DNA of 64,000 nucleotides from a bacterium SCSIO 12643 (lineage in GTDB: Bacteria; Bacteroidota; Bacteroidia; Flavobacteriales_G; Salibacteraceae): contig CP073750.1 of assembly GCA_024398135.1 (NCBI GenBank), positions 3,472,001 through 3,536,000 of the forward strand. The letters run 5' to 3'. The notes below the pieces were generated by a model. The model saw only the letters and a list, made by a program, of their open reading frames with translations. It was not told the DNA's origin and did no database searches. Of the stretch, positions 50,766 to 59,165 are shown piece after piece; position 1 is the first letter of the stretch; each line of letters begins with the position of its first letter. The position numbers and the translations under genes were made by a program.

Positions 50766-51869
50766 ATGGCTGAGTTATTTAAGCACATTTACAATGATGT
50801 ATTCTTTAATAGATTTACAGATTCCATTACCAAACTCGTATCCGATTTCGAGAAAGAAAAGTTTATAAATGCAATTTATAGTGATGAATGGGAGCAAAAG
50901 GAATTAAAGCAGCGGATGCGCCATATTTCTTTGACTTTGAATGAATACTTACCGGGAACTTATTCGGATAAGTTGGAGGTTATATTGAAATCAATTCCGC
51001 AATTGATCCATGATGGATTTAAAGCTGATAATTTGGAATTCATGTTTTATCCCGATTATGTTGAGGTATTTGGGCTAGAAGAACCCGAAATTTCTATTCC
51101 GGCATTTGAGGAAATTACGCAATATGTAAGTTGCGAGTTTGCTGTGCGTCCGTTTTTAATTCAATATCCCGATATGATGATTTTGCAGATGAAAAAGTGG
51201 GCAGCACACTCACATGCATCTGTACGTAGGTTGGCATCAGAAGGTTGTAGACCAAGATTACCCTGGGCTATGGTATTACCTTTCTTGAAACAAGATCCGG
51301 AACCTGTTCTACCAATTCTGGAAGCTCTTAAATCAGATCCATCAGAATATGTGCGTAGAAGCGTAGCCAATAATTTGAACGATATTTCAAAAGATCATCC
51401 TTTAACAGTTATCTCTATTGCTAAATCGTGGCAGGGGAAATCAAAAGAAACTGATAAGTTGATTAAACATGCTTGTAGGACTCTTCTAAAACAAGGGGAT
51501 TCCGAGGTAATGCAGTTATTTGGTTTTGGATCAACAACTCATATATCCATTATGGACTTCACTGTACATACGCCCCATGTTCAGATTGGAGATCATTTGG
51601 AGTTTAGTTTTAAACTCAAAAATAATGACACGAGTGATGCTTTGATTCGTCTGGAATATGGCGTTTATTATCAAAAAGCCAATGGCAGTTTGTCTCGTAA
51701 AGTCTATAAGATTTCAGAGAAAGAATATGCGCAACAATCAGAGACTTCAATAACCAGAAAGCAGTCTTTTAAATTGATTACGACAAGAAAATTTCACAAG
51801 GGCCTCCATCAGGTTTCTTTGATTATGAATGGAAAAGAATCTGAAAAATTGGATTTTGAGTTGAAGTAG
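50766..51869 (+). CDS. alkC: AlkC-like DNA alkylation-repair glycosylase
   Basis: 367 aa. Helical HEAT-like repeats with the AlkC motif HASVRRLASEGCRPRLPWAM and DPEPVLPILEALKSDPSEYV, RRSVANNLNDISKDHP, followed by a C-terminal Ig-like domain (about 260-367), an addition typical of AlkC. AlkC excises 3-methyladenine and 3-methylcytosine from DNA by base recognition without extrusion. Stands alone; 40 nt after the WYL regulator. Confidence 0.93.
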   Translation: MAELFKHIYNDVFFNRFTDSITKLVSDFEKEKFINAIYSDEWEQKELKQRMRHISLTLNEYLPGTYSDKLEVILKSIPQLIHDGFKADNLEFMFYPDYVEVFGLEEPEISIPAFEEITQYVSCEFAVRPFLIQYPDMMILQMKKWAAHSHASVRRLASEGCRPRLPWAMVLPFLKQDPEPVLPILEALKSDPSEYVRRSVANNLNDISKDHPLTVISIAKSWQGKSKETDKLIKHACRTLLKQGDSEVMQLFGFGSTTHISIMDFTVHTPHVQIGDHLEFSFKLKNNDTSDALIRLEYGVYYQKANGSLSRKVYKISEKEYAQQSETSITRKQSFKLITTRKFHKGLHQVSLIMNGKESEKLDFELK

Positions 51870-51907
51870 CTTTAATTTGAAAATGAATTAACCGACATCT
51901 TCTGACC

Positions 51908-52075
51908 ATGAACGATGAGAAATTGTTATGTAAGTATTGCGATTCTGATAATGTAATTAAAAAGAAGCAGGCTTCTTATGCAGTCATGTTTTCATTTTTA
52001 TTTTTTGGTTTCCCTTTACCTTTTTTAAAACGAACATTTTATTGCTACGACTGTTATAAAGAATGGAAAGAATAA
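51908..52075 (+). CDS. 55-aa double-CxxC zinc-ribbon-like protein with a central hydrophobic segment
   Basis: ATG at 51908, TAA at 52073-52075, giving 55 residues. CKYC at residues 8-11 and CYDC at 46-49 make a four-cysteine set that could bind zinc; between them lie about 16 hydrophobic residues (AVMFSFLFFGFPLPF) and then KRTFY. Similar small ribbon proteins occur in Bacteroidota. It precedes the next gene by 7 nt and is probably co-transcribed with it; the two may act together. Confidence 0.65.
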   Translation: MNDEKLLCKYCDSDNVIKKKQASYAVMFSFLFFGFPLPFLKRTFYCYDCYKEWKE

Positions 52076-52082
52076 CTCAGTG

Positions 52083-52553
52083 ATGCGAATAAGCTCTTTT
52101 ACACAAGATGAAAAGTTATTGGAGATTAAGGCGGATAGAGCCCCAATAGCTATATTGATTATAATGTCAATTATTGCAGTTTTGACAGCGATCATACCGA
52201 TATTAAGTATTGTCTATACAGGAATATCCGGAGAAGGCCTTCATTTGGGAAACTTCATATTACTATTTGTTTTTGGTTTTATTGATTTTTTCCTGGTTAG
52301 AATAATCTTATGGAATTGCTATGGGAGAGAGAGGTTTGAGTTAAAATCAGAATCTTTAGAGTATTATGCAGATTATGGTTGGTTTAAGGGAGAAAAAAGA
52401 GAATTATTACTAGATGGTTTGAAATTTGAAATTATATTTGAGAATGAATCTGTTGGAAGACTATCAATATCTAATGGAAATGAAGTGATAGATTCTGTTT
52501 TAACATTATCAATTCCAGATTTAAATAAAATCATTAGTGAATGGAAAATTTGA
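52083..52553 (+). CDS. Unknown membrane protein with PH-like C-terminal domain
   Basis: 156 aa. Two hydrophobic helices (about 22-45 and 57-78, PIAILIIMSIIAVLTAIIPI and FILLFVFGFIDFFLVRIILW) followed by an 80-residue soluble domain with strand pattern RERFELKSESLEYYADYGWF and KRELLLDGLKFEIIFE, similar in layout to bacterial PH domains. No recognised family. Starts at ATG 52083, 7 nt after the zinc-ribbon stop. Confidence 0.65.
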   Translation: MRISSFTQDEKLLEIKADRAPIAILIIMSIIAVLTAIIPILSIVYTGISGEGLHLGNFILLFVFGFIDFFLVRIILWNCYGRERFELKSESLEYYADYGWFKGEKRELLLDGLKFEIIFENESVGRLSISNGNEVIDSVLTLSIPDLNKIISEWKI

Positions 52554-52580
52554 TTACTTCCCAACATTAACCGAGCATAA

Positions 52581-53507
52581 ATGAGAATCGCTTTTTTTGC
52601 CAGTAGTCAATTGGCTTTACCTACATTACATCAATTATTAACTTATCAGGTGGTTTGCGGAATATGTGTTCCCGCAAAGGAATATGAAGGGAAACAACAT
52701 TTTAGAGATTTGGCCAAAATGGCCAATATGGAGCTGTTGGAAATTAAGCCCAATGAAACCAACTCAAAACTAAAAAGGTGGATACAAAAGCTAAAACCCG
52801 ATTATGGATTTGTATTGACATTCTCATATAAACTTCCAGAAGTTATTTTGAATAGTGCAGCTGGAGGATTTTATAATATCCATTTTGGAGCGCTTCCTCA
52901 ATATCGTGGTCCGGAACCTTTATTCTGGCAGATGAAAAATCAAGAAGAAGCGGTAGATATTACGATTCATCAGATGGATGCAGATTGGGATACAGGGGCA
53001 ATCGTCATGGTAGATAAAGTTCCAATAAACAATACCGACATATATGGAGGAATGCAGGTTAAACTGTCACAAATGGCGGTAATGACTGTAATGAATTTTA
53101 TAAATGCTTTAGGGCAGGGTATGATTGTTCCAAGAGCTCAGGAAGGAAAGGGAAACTATTACAAAAAGCCATTGTATCATGATGTTCTGATAGATTGGGA
53201 GCAGCAGGACGCGCAGTCTGTTGAAGCATTGGTTCGAGCGACTAATCCATGGAATAAAGGAGCCATTAGTCATATCCGGGGAATTACGGTGAAAATTATT
53301 GCCGTGAGAGAAGTTGAGATGACTCCTTCGGAGAATAGTGCTCCGGGAACATTAATTTATCCGGACTCAGAATCTGGTGCTTGTGTCGTTACTACTGATC
53401 AGAAAGTATTGAGCTTGGATATCTTTTATTTGGAAGAGGGATTTATGACGGGAATACAATTCAAGCAAATGGGAATCCCAGCAGGAGAAAGGTTTACAAA
53501 GGGATAA
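52581..53507 (+). CDS. Formyltransferase-family protein (methionyl-tRNA formyltransferase-like)
   Basis: 308 aa. The 10-formyl-THF site is visible: GFYNIHFGALPQYRGPEPLF (Asn-x-His of N-H-D catalytic triad) and TIHQMDADWDTGAIV (Asp), with a C-terminal domain ending PLYHDVLIDWEQQDAQSVEA, LVRATNPWNKGAISHIRG as in Fmt. It differs from canonical Fmt in the substrate loop, so a paralogue with a different acceptor (an amino sugar, as in ArnA-type enzymes) is possible. Ends 31 nt before a terminator. Confidence 0.85.
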   Translation: MRIAFFASSQLALPTLHQLLTYQVVCGICVPAKEYEGKQHFRDLAKMANMELLEIKPNETNSKLKRWIQKLKPDYGFVLTFSYKLPEVILNSAAGGFYNIHFGALPQYRGPEPLFWQMKNQEEAVDITIHQMDADWDTGAIVMVDKVPINNTDIYGGMQVKLSQMAVMTVMNFINALGQGMIVPRAQEGKGNYYKKPLYHDVLIDWEQQDAQSVEALVRATNPWNKGAISHIRGITVKIIAVREVEMTPSENSAPGTLIYPDSESGACVVTTDQKVLSLDIFYLEEGFMTGIQFKQMGIPAGERFTKG

Positions 53508-53538
53508 TCTTTAAATACTGGTATAGAACAATAAAATT

Positions 53539-53570
53539 AAAAGACAGTAGTATTAATTACTGTCTTTTTT
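53539..53570 (+). terminator. Terminator ending exactly at the next start codon
   Basis: AAAAGACAGTA (53539-53549) pairs with TACTGTCTTTT (53558-53568) over 11 bp with an 8-nt loop, followed by a T-run to 53570. The ATG of the next gene is at 53571. Confidence 0.85.
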
Positions 53571-54275
53571 ATGCGATTGAATTTGATCATATTGTTTGTG
53601 ATAATCACATGTAGTCAGCTAACTTATGCGCAAAGTCAGGTGGAAGAATTGGTGATTCAATATAGTAATCAAGGTTCGTATTCATCAGACCCGGTTTGGA
53701 AGCGTTATCCCACTGATACGTTACTGGTCTGTATTAACTATCAAAGTAATTCATTGTATTCCGCGTATTTGAAGCTATTAGAACAAATTGAAAAACAACC
53801 AAACAAACCCGATCAACATACCCGCGTGATTCGTAGTTTGGACAGTGATTTAGAGATACGAATCCATTGGGATAAAGCGTATACCATATACGCATATGAT
53901 TCTGTTGAAATGAGGTCTTTCTACTCGACCAGAGACTCTCTTGGAAATTTAATGTGCACAAATTATTCTGATGACGTAATCGAAACCATTAGTTATTATG
54001 ATAATGAGGGACGTATAGTGGATGTTACGTTTTATGATTGTAGGGGGAGATTGACTTTTGGAAAAATAGAGGGGCGTGCCGCATGTTTGATGTATAAAAG
54101 GTGGGAAGATTCTTTGTATACATATGAAAGCCAGTATTACTATGATACTGCATATGTATTGGATAAAGATTATGCTATTTATACCGTTAAGAAGTTAAAA
54201 AATACGGATGAATCATTGGAAACGGTTCGAAACGGTCAGAATAAAATAGTATGGAGTCGTGGTGGCTTCAAATGA
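53571..54275 (+). CDS. Secreted protein, unknown
   Basis: 234 aa. Good signal peptide (LIILFVIITCSQLTYAQ, cleaved before SQV). The mature part is acidic/aromatic with YDSVEMRSFYSTRDSLGNLM, CTNYSDDVIETISYYDNEGR and a C-x-G-R (FYDCRGRLTF) region; YDN-EGR and YYDTAYVLDKDY repeats recall MORN/YD-type beta repeats of Bacteroidota secreted proteins. No family identified. The start codon abuts a terminator, so it depends on read-through or on an unseen internal promoter. Confidence 0.65.
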   Translation: MRLNLIILFVIITCSQLTYAQSQVEELVIQYSNQGSYSSDPVWKRYPTDTLLVCINYQSNSLYSAYLKLLEQIEKQPNKPDQHTRVIRSLDSDLEIRIHWDKAYTIYAYDSVEMRSFYSTRDSLGNLMCTNYSDDVIETISYYDNEGRIVDVTFYDCRGRLTFGKIEGRAACLMYKRWEDSLYTYESQYYYDTAYVLDKDYAIYTVKKLKNTDESLETVRNGQNKIVWSRGGFK

Positions 54276-54332
54276 TCTATTATCTTTACCAAACTTAATT
54301 GAATATAAACCGAACTACTAATTATTACTAAA

Positions 54333-55316
54333 ATGGAATCCAACAAATTAGCTCTGGATATCAAACAAATATCTCTTGATTTATTAGAAAAACATGGCCA
54401 ACCGCAGGAAGTAAAACAACTTTTGGATACGGTTCATGCTCATTTTAGAGAGGCCACGGAAATGGCGCTGTATACAAATCATATGCAACATTTGGCTGCA
54501 GTGAAGACTGCGAGTGGTATGGCGTTATCACTTAATCATGCAGCGGAATGTTTAATTGATTATCATCGGACAGCACAATTCCTTAGAGGAATAGTGACAG
54601 CGATTCAACAAAAGCAAAAAGATAATCCTGGAGAAACTATTCATATATTTTATGCAGGTTGTGGACCATATGCACCATTCGTCACGTTAGTCGCCTCTTT
54701 GTTTAAGGTAGATGAAGTTAAATTTACTTTATTGGAAATTAATAGAAAATCAATGGATCTTGCCCGGAAGTTGATTGGTTCAATGAATTTGGAAGCATAT
54801 GTTGATGATTACTTTATATCTGATGCGGTTACCTATCAGGTTCAAAACCCAGAGAAGTATCACATTCTTTTTAGTGAAACATTAGATGCATTGTTATATC
54901 GTGAGTCGTATGTGCCTATTTTGATGAATATGCTCCCACAGTTTTCTGAGAAGATCACTTTGATACCGGAAAATGTGATTCTGAAATTAAGCTTTGCTCA
55001 TCCAGTAAATGGCGAAATAGAAGAAGAAAAGGGGACTGTTTTTAATGCAAGGAATGAGGTAAGTGCCTATACGAATGAGAAAAGTACAAGTGATGAATTT
55101 CCGGAAGTTATTTTCGATTTGGAATCGCATGATCTAAAAAAGAACCTGGTTTTAGATACAGAAGTGCATGTGTATAAGGATATTAAATTAGATCGCGGAG
55201 CCTCTTCATTAACTCTGTCATATAAGATGGATATTGATCCAAACAAAGCCTATAATAGAATGGTATTTGCATATACACTTAAACCACAGGTTCAATTAAA
55301 CTGTGATTTTGAATAG
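54333..55316 (+). CDS. Rossmann-fold methyltransferase, PRMT-like
   Basis: 327 aa. An N-terminal helical part (1-95) precedes motif I in IHIFYAGCGPYAPFVTLVAS, an acidic LLEINRKSMDLARKLI, and FSETLDALLYRESYVPILMN, which looks like the double-E loop of protein arginine methyltransferases. No CxxC or zinc sites. The C-terminal 110 residues are beta-rich. The acceptor is unknown. It lies 170 nt upstream of an iron-type TonB-receptor operon; a role in metallophore handling is conceivable but not shown. Confidence 0.7.
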   Translation: MESNKLALDIKQISLDLLEKHGQPQEVKQLLDTVHAHFREATEMALYTNHMQHLAAVKTASGMALSLNHAAECLIDYHRTAQFLRGIVTAIQQKQKDNPGETIHIFYAGCGPYAPFVTLVASLFKVDEVKFTLLEINRKSMDLARKLIGSMNLEAYVDDYFISDAVTYQVQNPEKYHILFSETLDALLYRESYVPILMNMLPQFSEKITLIPENVILKLSFAHPVNGEIEEEKGTVFNARNEVSAYTNEKSTSDEFPEVIFDLESHDLKKNLVLDTEVHVYKDIKLDRGASSLTLSYKMDIDPNKAYNRMVFAYTLKPQVQLNCDFE

Positions 55317-55426
55317 TTATGGGATAACACTTTTAGTATTAAAATTTTATGCGTGAAATAGGTATTATTGTGCTTATAATTTGTTCTACCTATAAGTAGG
55401 TATTTTCAACTATTATGACAATTATT

Positions 55427-55485
55427 ATTTGGAATCATTCTAAATAGAAATTTCATTTGCCAGCTAATTTAGAATTAATCTAAAT
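55427..55485 (+). promoter_or_regulatory. Two Fur-like palindromes around the TonB-receptor promoter
   Basis: ATTTGGAATCATTCTAAAT (55427-55445) and ATTTAGAATTAATCTAAAT (55467-55485) are 19-nt inverted repeats with centres 40 bp apart. Between them TTCATTTG (55452-55459) is one base from the TAnnTTTG -7 element. The two sites would flank the core promoter and the transcription start, as expected for iron-dependent repression by a Fur- or DtxR-type protein of the receptor gene starting at 55490. Confidence 0.65.
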
Positions 55486-55489
55486 AAAA

Positions 55490-57856
55490 GTGGGCAAAAT
55501 AGGAATTATTACCAGAGTATTTTTTTGTACTTGTTTATGCGTTTGTTTGGCTTCTCATGTGTGGTCGCAAGCTTCTCTAAGCGGAGTGATTACGGATGAA
55601 AATAATCAAAATCTCCCGGGAGCATTAATTCAACTTAGCGAAAAAAAATATACGACATCGGATCTTTCCGGAAAATACAAAATCGAGAATATTGAGCCGG
55701 GTAATTATACGATCTCTGTAAGTTACATGGGATTTCAAACGCTGCAGAAAACCATTACATTTTCTTCCGGAGAAAAGAAGGTTACAAATTTTAGATTAAA
55801 GGAAAACTCTCAACAACTCAATACGGTTGTGGTGACTGGGAAGTCATCCGCGGAAGAAAAAAGAGAAGTTGGATATGCGGTTGATGTATTAGAAACCCGA
55901 GAGTTGAAGAATATAGTTTCTGACGTGAATCAGGTGATTAAAATGACTCCTGGGATTCACATTAGAGAATCCGGAGGATTAGGTTCTGGTTTTAAATTAT
56001 CAGTCAACGGTCTTTCAGGAAATCAAATCCGATTTTTTATCGATTATATCCCAATGGAGAATTTTGGTTCTGCGCTAAGCATGAACAATATTCCCGTAAA
56101 TCTGATAGATAGAGTTGAGGTTTATAAAGGTGTCGTTCCAATTTCTTTAGGAGCAGATGCTTTAGGTGGTGCAATACATATTTTGTCCGGGTATAAGAAA
56201 AAGATATTTTTGGATGCATCCTATTCTTATGGCTCCTTTAATACGCATAGAGCATCAGTAAATACTCAGTATACCGACCAAAAGAAAAAGTATTATGTAA
56301 AAGCGAGTACCTTTTTTAATCATTCGGACAATGATTATACCATGAAATCGGTTCCGGTATATGATTTAGAGTTAGGGAATAAGATAGATGACATAGAAAC
56401 CAGAAGATTCCATGATCAATACACTTCAGGAATGGTTTCAGGTGAAATAGGAATATTTGATAAAAAGGTTGCCGATGATTGGTCAGTGAAATTCACCTAT
56501 GCAGAAAACAAAAACAACTATCAGCATCCGGATAATAATATCTTAAGACCATTTGGGCAATTTCATACCCGAAACAAAACGTTTTTAGCATCGACTCAAT
56601 ACAATAAGCAATTTAAAAAATTACATGTTCGAGGCTATGTTTTAGGAGGGCTTATTCAAGATGATATTATAGACACCAGCACATATAAATACAATTGGGC
56701 TGGAGATCGTATTCAAAGATTGCCTAATGATCCTAAAGGCGAAATTATGGAAAGAAGATCTCATTTTATTCAACAGAATAAAGTGATTCGAGGTCAATTG
56801 AATTTACAATATGCCATAGATAGTGTACAAACGATTGATGTGAGTATTTCCCAGAACTTTTTAGAACGGTCCGGAGAAGATTTAGTGGATGAGTTAAATC
56901 AATCATTTTCTTCACCGAATACGATCTATAAACATATTTATGGCGGAGCTTATACCATTAAAAATAAGCAGAGAACTTTAGAAGGAAGTACATTTATCAA
57001 ACAGTATGCATACTCTGGGAAAATTGTTGTTCAGGATAATGAAAATAAAGATGTAATTACCAATGTAGATCTAAGTCATACGGGTTACGGAGCAGTGTTT
57101 TCCTGGAAACCTAATTTATACTGGACAGTGAAATCTTCTTATGAAAGAGCGTATAGATTTCCTGAGGGCTATGAGATTTTGGGAGATGGAATTTATGTCA
57201 CCCCAAATCCTGCATTGAAGCCTGAGTCTAGTCACAACATTAATTTAGGAATGAGATTTAAGAAGTATGTCGAAAAATCTCTATGGGTTCAGGAATTGAA
57301 ATTATTTTTTAGAAAATCTGAAGATTTTATTCGATTTAACCCGATAGGTCCATTTGGTTCTTATGAGAACCTTAGAAATGTAAATACCCTTGGTGCAGAA
57401 TATGCACTTCAATATACCTACGATGAGTGGATTCAATTCCAGTTGAATGGAACCTATCAACATATTACGGATCAATCCGAATTTGATGAAGGATTACCAA
57501 ATGCGAACTATCAAAGTAGAATTCCCAATATCCCTTATTTGTTTGGGAATACAAGAATTGGAGTAAGTCCATTTAAATCATGGACACATCGAAAAATCAC
57601 TTTTTATTATGGAATTAATTATGTCCATGAGTTTTATCTCACCTGGAAGAACTCGGGAAACAGTGCGGATAAAAATATTATTCCAAGACAACTCACACAT
57701 AATGTGGATATAGAATATGCAATGAAAGATGGAATGTATAATTTGTCTTTAAACGTAAGCAATTTGACGGATGCTTTAGTCTATGACAATTTTAATATTC
57801 AAAAGCCTGGACGTGCAGTATATCTAAAGTTCCGAATGTTTTTAGCAAAGAAATAA
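55490..57856 (+). CDS. TonB-dependent outer-membrane receptor with CarboxypepD_reg-like N-terminus
   Basis: 788 aa from GTG 55490. Signal peptide (VFFCTCLCVCLASHVWSQ), then a carboxypeptidase-regulatory-like domain (SGVITDENNQNLPGALIQLS to NFRLKENSQQ, about 30-105), a plug with QLNTVVVTGKSSAEEKREVG (the TonB-box region is near) and DRVEVYKGVVPISLGADALG, and a barrel to residue 788 ending in FRMFLAKK. The FecA-like subgroup and the operon context (DUF4374, PepSY) point to uptake of an iron-siderophore complex. Second Fur-like box ends 5 nt before the start codon. Confidence 0.95.
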   Translation: MGKIGIITRVFFCTCLCVCLASHVWSQASLSGVITDENNQNLPGALIQLSEKKYTTSDLSGKYKIENIEPGNYTISVSYMGFQTLQKTITFSSGEKKVTNFRLKENSQQLNTVVVTGKSSAEEKREVGYAVDVLETRELKNIVSDVNQVIKMTPGIHIRESGGLGSGFKLSVNGLSGNQIRFFIDYIPMENFGSALSMNNIPVNLIDRVEVYKGVVPISLGADALGGAIHILSGYKKKIFLDASYSYGSFNTHRASVNTQYTDQKKKYYVKASTFFNHSDNDYTMKSVPVYDLELGNKIDDIETRRFHDQYTSGMVSGEIGIFDKKVADDWSVKFTYAENKNNYQHPDNNILRPFGQFHTRNKTFLASTQYNKQFKKLHVRGYVLGGLIQDDIIDTSTYKYNWAGDRIQRLPNDPKGEIMERRSHFIQQNKVIRGQLNLQYAIDSVQTIDVSISQNFLERSGEDLVDELNQSFSSPNTIYKHIYGGAYTIKNKQRTLEGSTFIKQYAYSGKIVVQDNENKDVITNVDLSHTGYGAVFSWKPNLYWTVKSSYERAYRFPEGYEILGDGIYVTPNPALKPESSHNINLGMRFKKYVEKSLWVQELKLFFRKSEDFIRFNPIGPFGSYENLRNVNTLGAEYALQYTYDEWIQFQLNGTYQHITDQSEFDEGLPNANYQSRIPNIPYLFGNTRIGVSPFKSWTHRKITFYYGINYVHEFYLTWKNSGNSADKNIIPRQLTHNVDIEYAMKDGMYNLSLNVSNLTDALVYDNFNIQKPGRAVYLKFRMFLAKK

Positions 57857-57878
57857 ATCAAAATAAATACAAATAATA

Positions 57879-59105
57879 ATGAGTGATTTAAGACAATGGG
57901 CAATTATTGGTGCCGTGATTATTTTAGGATTTTCTTCATGTAAGAAAGATGACGAGCAACCACCTTCGGCTCAGCCTTCATCAGGAATAACAATGTCATT
58001 AAAGACAACCGGGGGAGATGAAACAGAGTTTATTGTAAATTCTGATGAAGTGATGACAAAGGACATTACAGCCGTTGGAAATGGTATTGAACAAACCGGA
58101 TGGAGATTTTATTATCCGGTAGGTAAAACGTTATTCGCATCTGGTTATAGTAATGATAATCAATGTGCAGGATACGCAGATAATGGAAAAGGTGTAGTGG
58201 CGAAAAAAGGGGAGTTCATTTTTGAGAATTCATTAGAAATGTTCGGTCATTCTGATGATGATCAAACATTCCTGGCTATGGAAATTCCACGTGCCGGATT
58301 TGCCAACAGAAGATTACACTTTATTGATGTAAACTCTGTTTTTGTAAAGAAGATTGTGGGTACAAAAATTTGGGAAAGTACCTCGGATTCATTGGTGGCA
58401 TGGCCAACAGCTATTGAAGTAAGAGGAGATAAAATGTTTATACCTTTTCATAAAATGGATGCAAAAGGATGGTTTACGACTCCAAGTCCGGATTCAGCAT
58501 TTATCGCAATTTATGACTATCCAAACGTTGGGGCTGCACCTGTGAAAATTATTAGTGATGCAAGAACATCAAATATTGGTGTAAATGGTGCTACTACAGG
58601 TTTAATTGAAACTGAAAATGGTGATCTGTATTCATTCTCTTGTGGCGCTGAAATGGCAGGATTCGCTCCAAAATCAACAAAGCCTTCAGGAATCTTAAGA
58701 ATTAAAAGTGGATCGACCGATTTTGATGCATCTTACTTTTTTGATGTAGAAGCAGCAACTAACGGTGGGAAATTATTCTGGTTTGATTACGTAGGAGGTA
58801 ATAAAGCAATTGCCAGAATTTTGATGGATGATAATGGAGGTCCATGGGAAGCTTACGCGAGAAATGTATTTAATCAGAAATTAGTGATTATTGATTTAGT
58901 AAGTCAAACCATCACTGATGTGGCTAATGTACCATTACATGCAAAACGTTATTCTTCACCGGTATTGGTAGAAGATGGGAAAACATTTGTAAGTATTGAA
59001 ACTGCTGCTGATGCATATGTTTATGAAATAGACATTGAAAATGCTACGGGCGAAAAAGGAGCCAAAATTGTTGGTAAAACAATCAAAGGATTTTATAAAC
59101 TTTAA
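57879..59105 (+). CDS. DUF4374 lipoprotein of an iron-uptake operon
   Basis: 408 aa. Lipobox in LGFSSC (Cys21). The mature protein has a repeated blade-like pattern (VAWPTAIEVRGDKMFIPFHK, TTGLIETENGDLYSFSCGAE, KLFWFDYVGGNKAIARI, GKTFVSIETAADAYVYEID), as expected for the seven-bladed propeller of DUF4374. This family is encoded in Bacteroidota next to TonB receptors and PepSY proteins and is taken to bind an iron-siderophore complex at the cell surface. It starts 22 nt after the receptor stop. Confidence 0.92.
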   Translation: MSDLRQWAIIGAVIILGFSSCKKDDEQPPSAQPSSGITMSLKTTGGDETEFIVNSDEVMTKDITAVGNGIEQTGWRFYYPVGKTLFASGYSNDNQCAGYADNGKGVVAKKGEFIFENSLEMFGHSDDDQTFLAMEIPRAGFANRRLHFIDVNSVFVKKIVGTKIWESTSDSLVAWPTAIEVRGDKMFIPFHKMDAKGWFTTPSPDSAFIAIYDYPNVGAAPVKIISDARTSNIGVNGATTGLIETENGDLYSFSCGAEMAGFAPKSTKPSGILRIKSGSTDFDASYFFDVEAATNGGKLFWFDYVGGNKAIARILMDDNGGPWEAYARNVFNQKLVIIDLVSQTITDVANVPLHAKRYSSPVLVEDGKTFVSIETAADAYVYEIDIENATGEKGAKIVGKTIKGFYKL

Positions 59106-59124
59106 CCACCCTCTGTTGTGTAGT

Positions 59125-59156
59125 AATGAGGTTCTGTAATCAGGACCTCATTTTTT
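59125..59156 (+). terminator. Intrinsic terminator between DUF4374 and the PepSY gene
   Basis: AATGAGGT (59125-59132) pairs with ACCTCATT (59145-59152); two more inner pairs give a 10-bp stem and an 8-nt loop, followed by six T to 59156. The PepSY ATG is at 59166, so the operon is probably attenuated here. Confidence 0.85.
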
Positions 59157-59165
59157 ATTTGGCAT

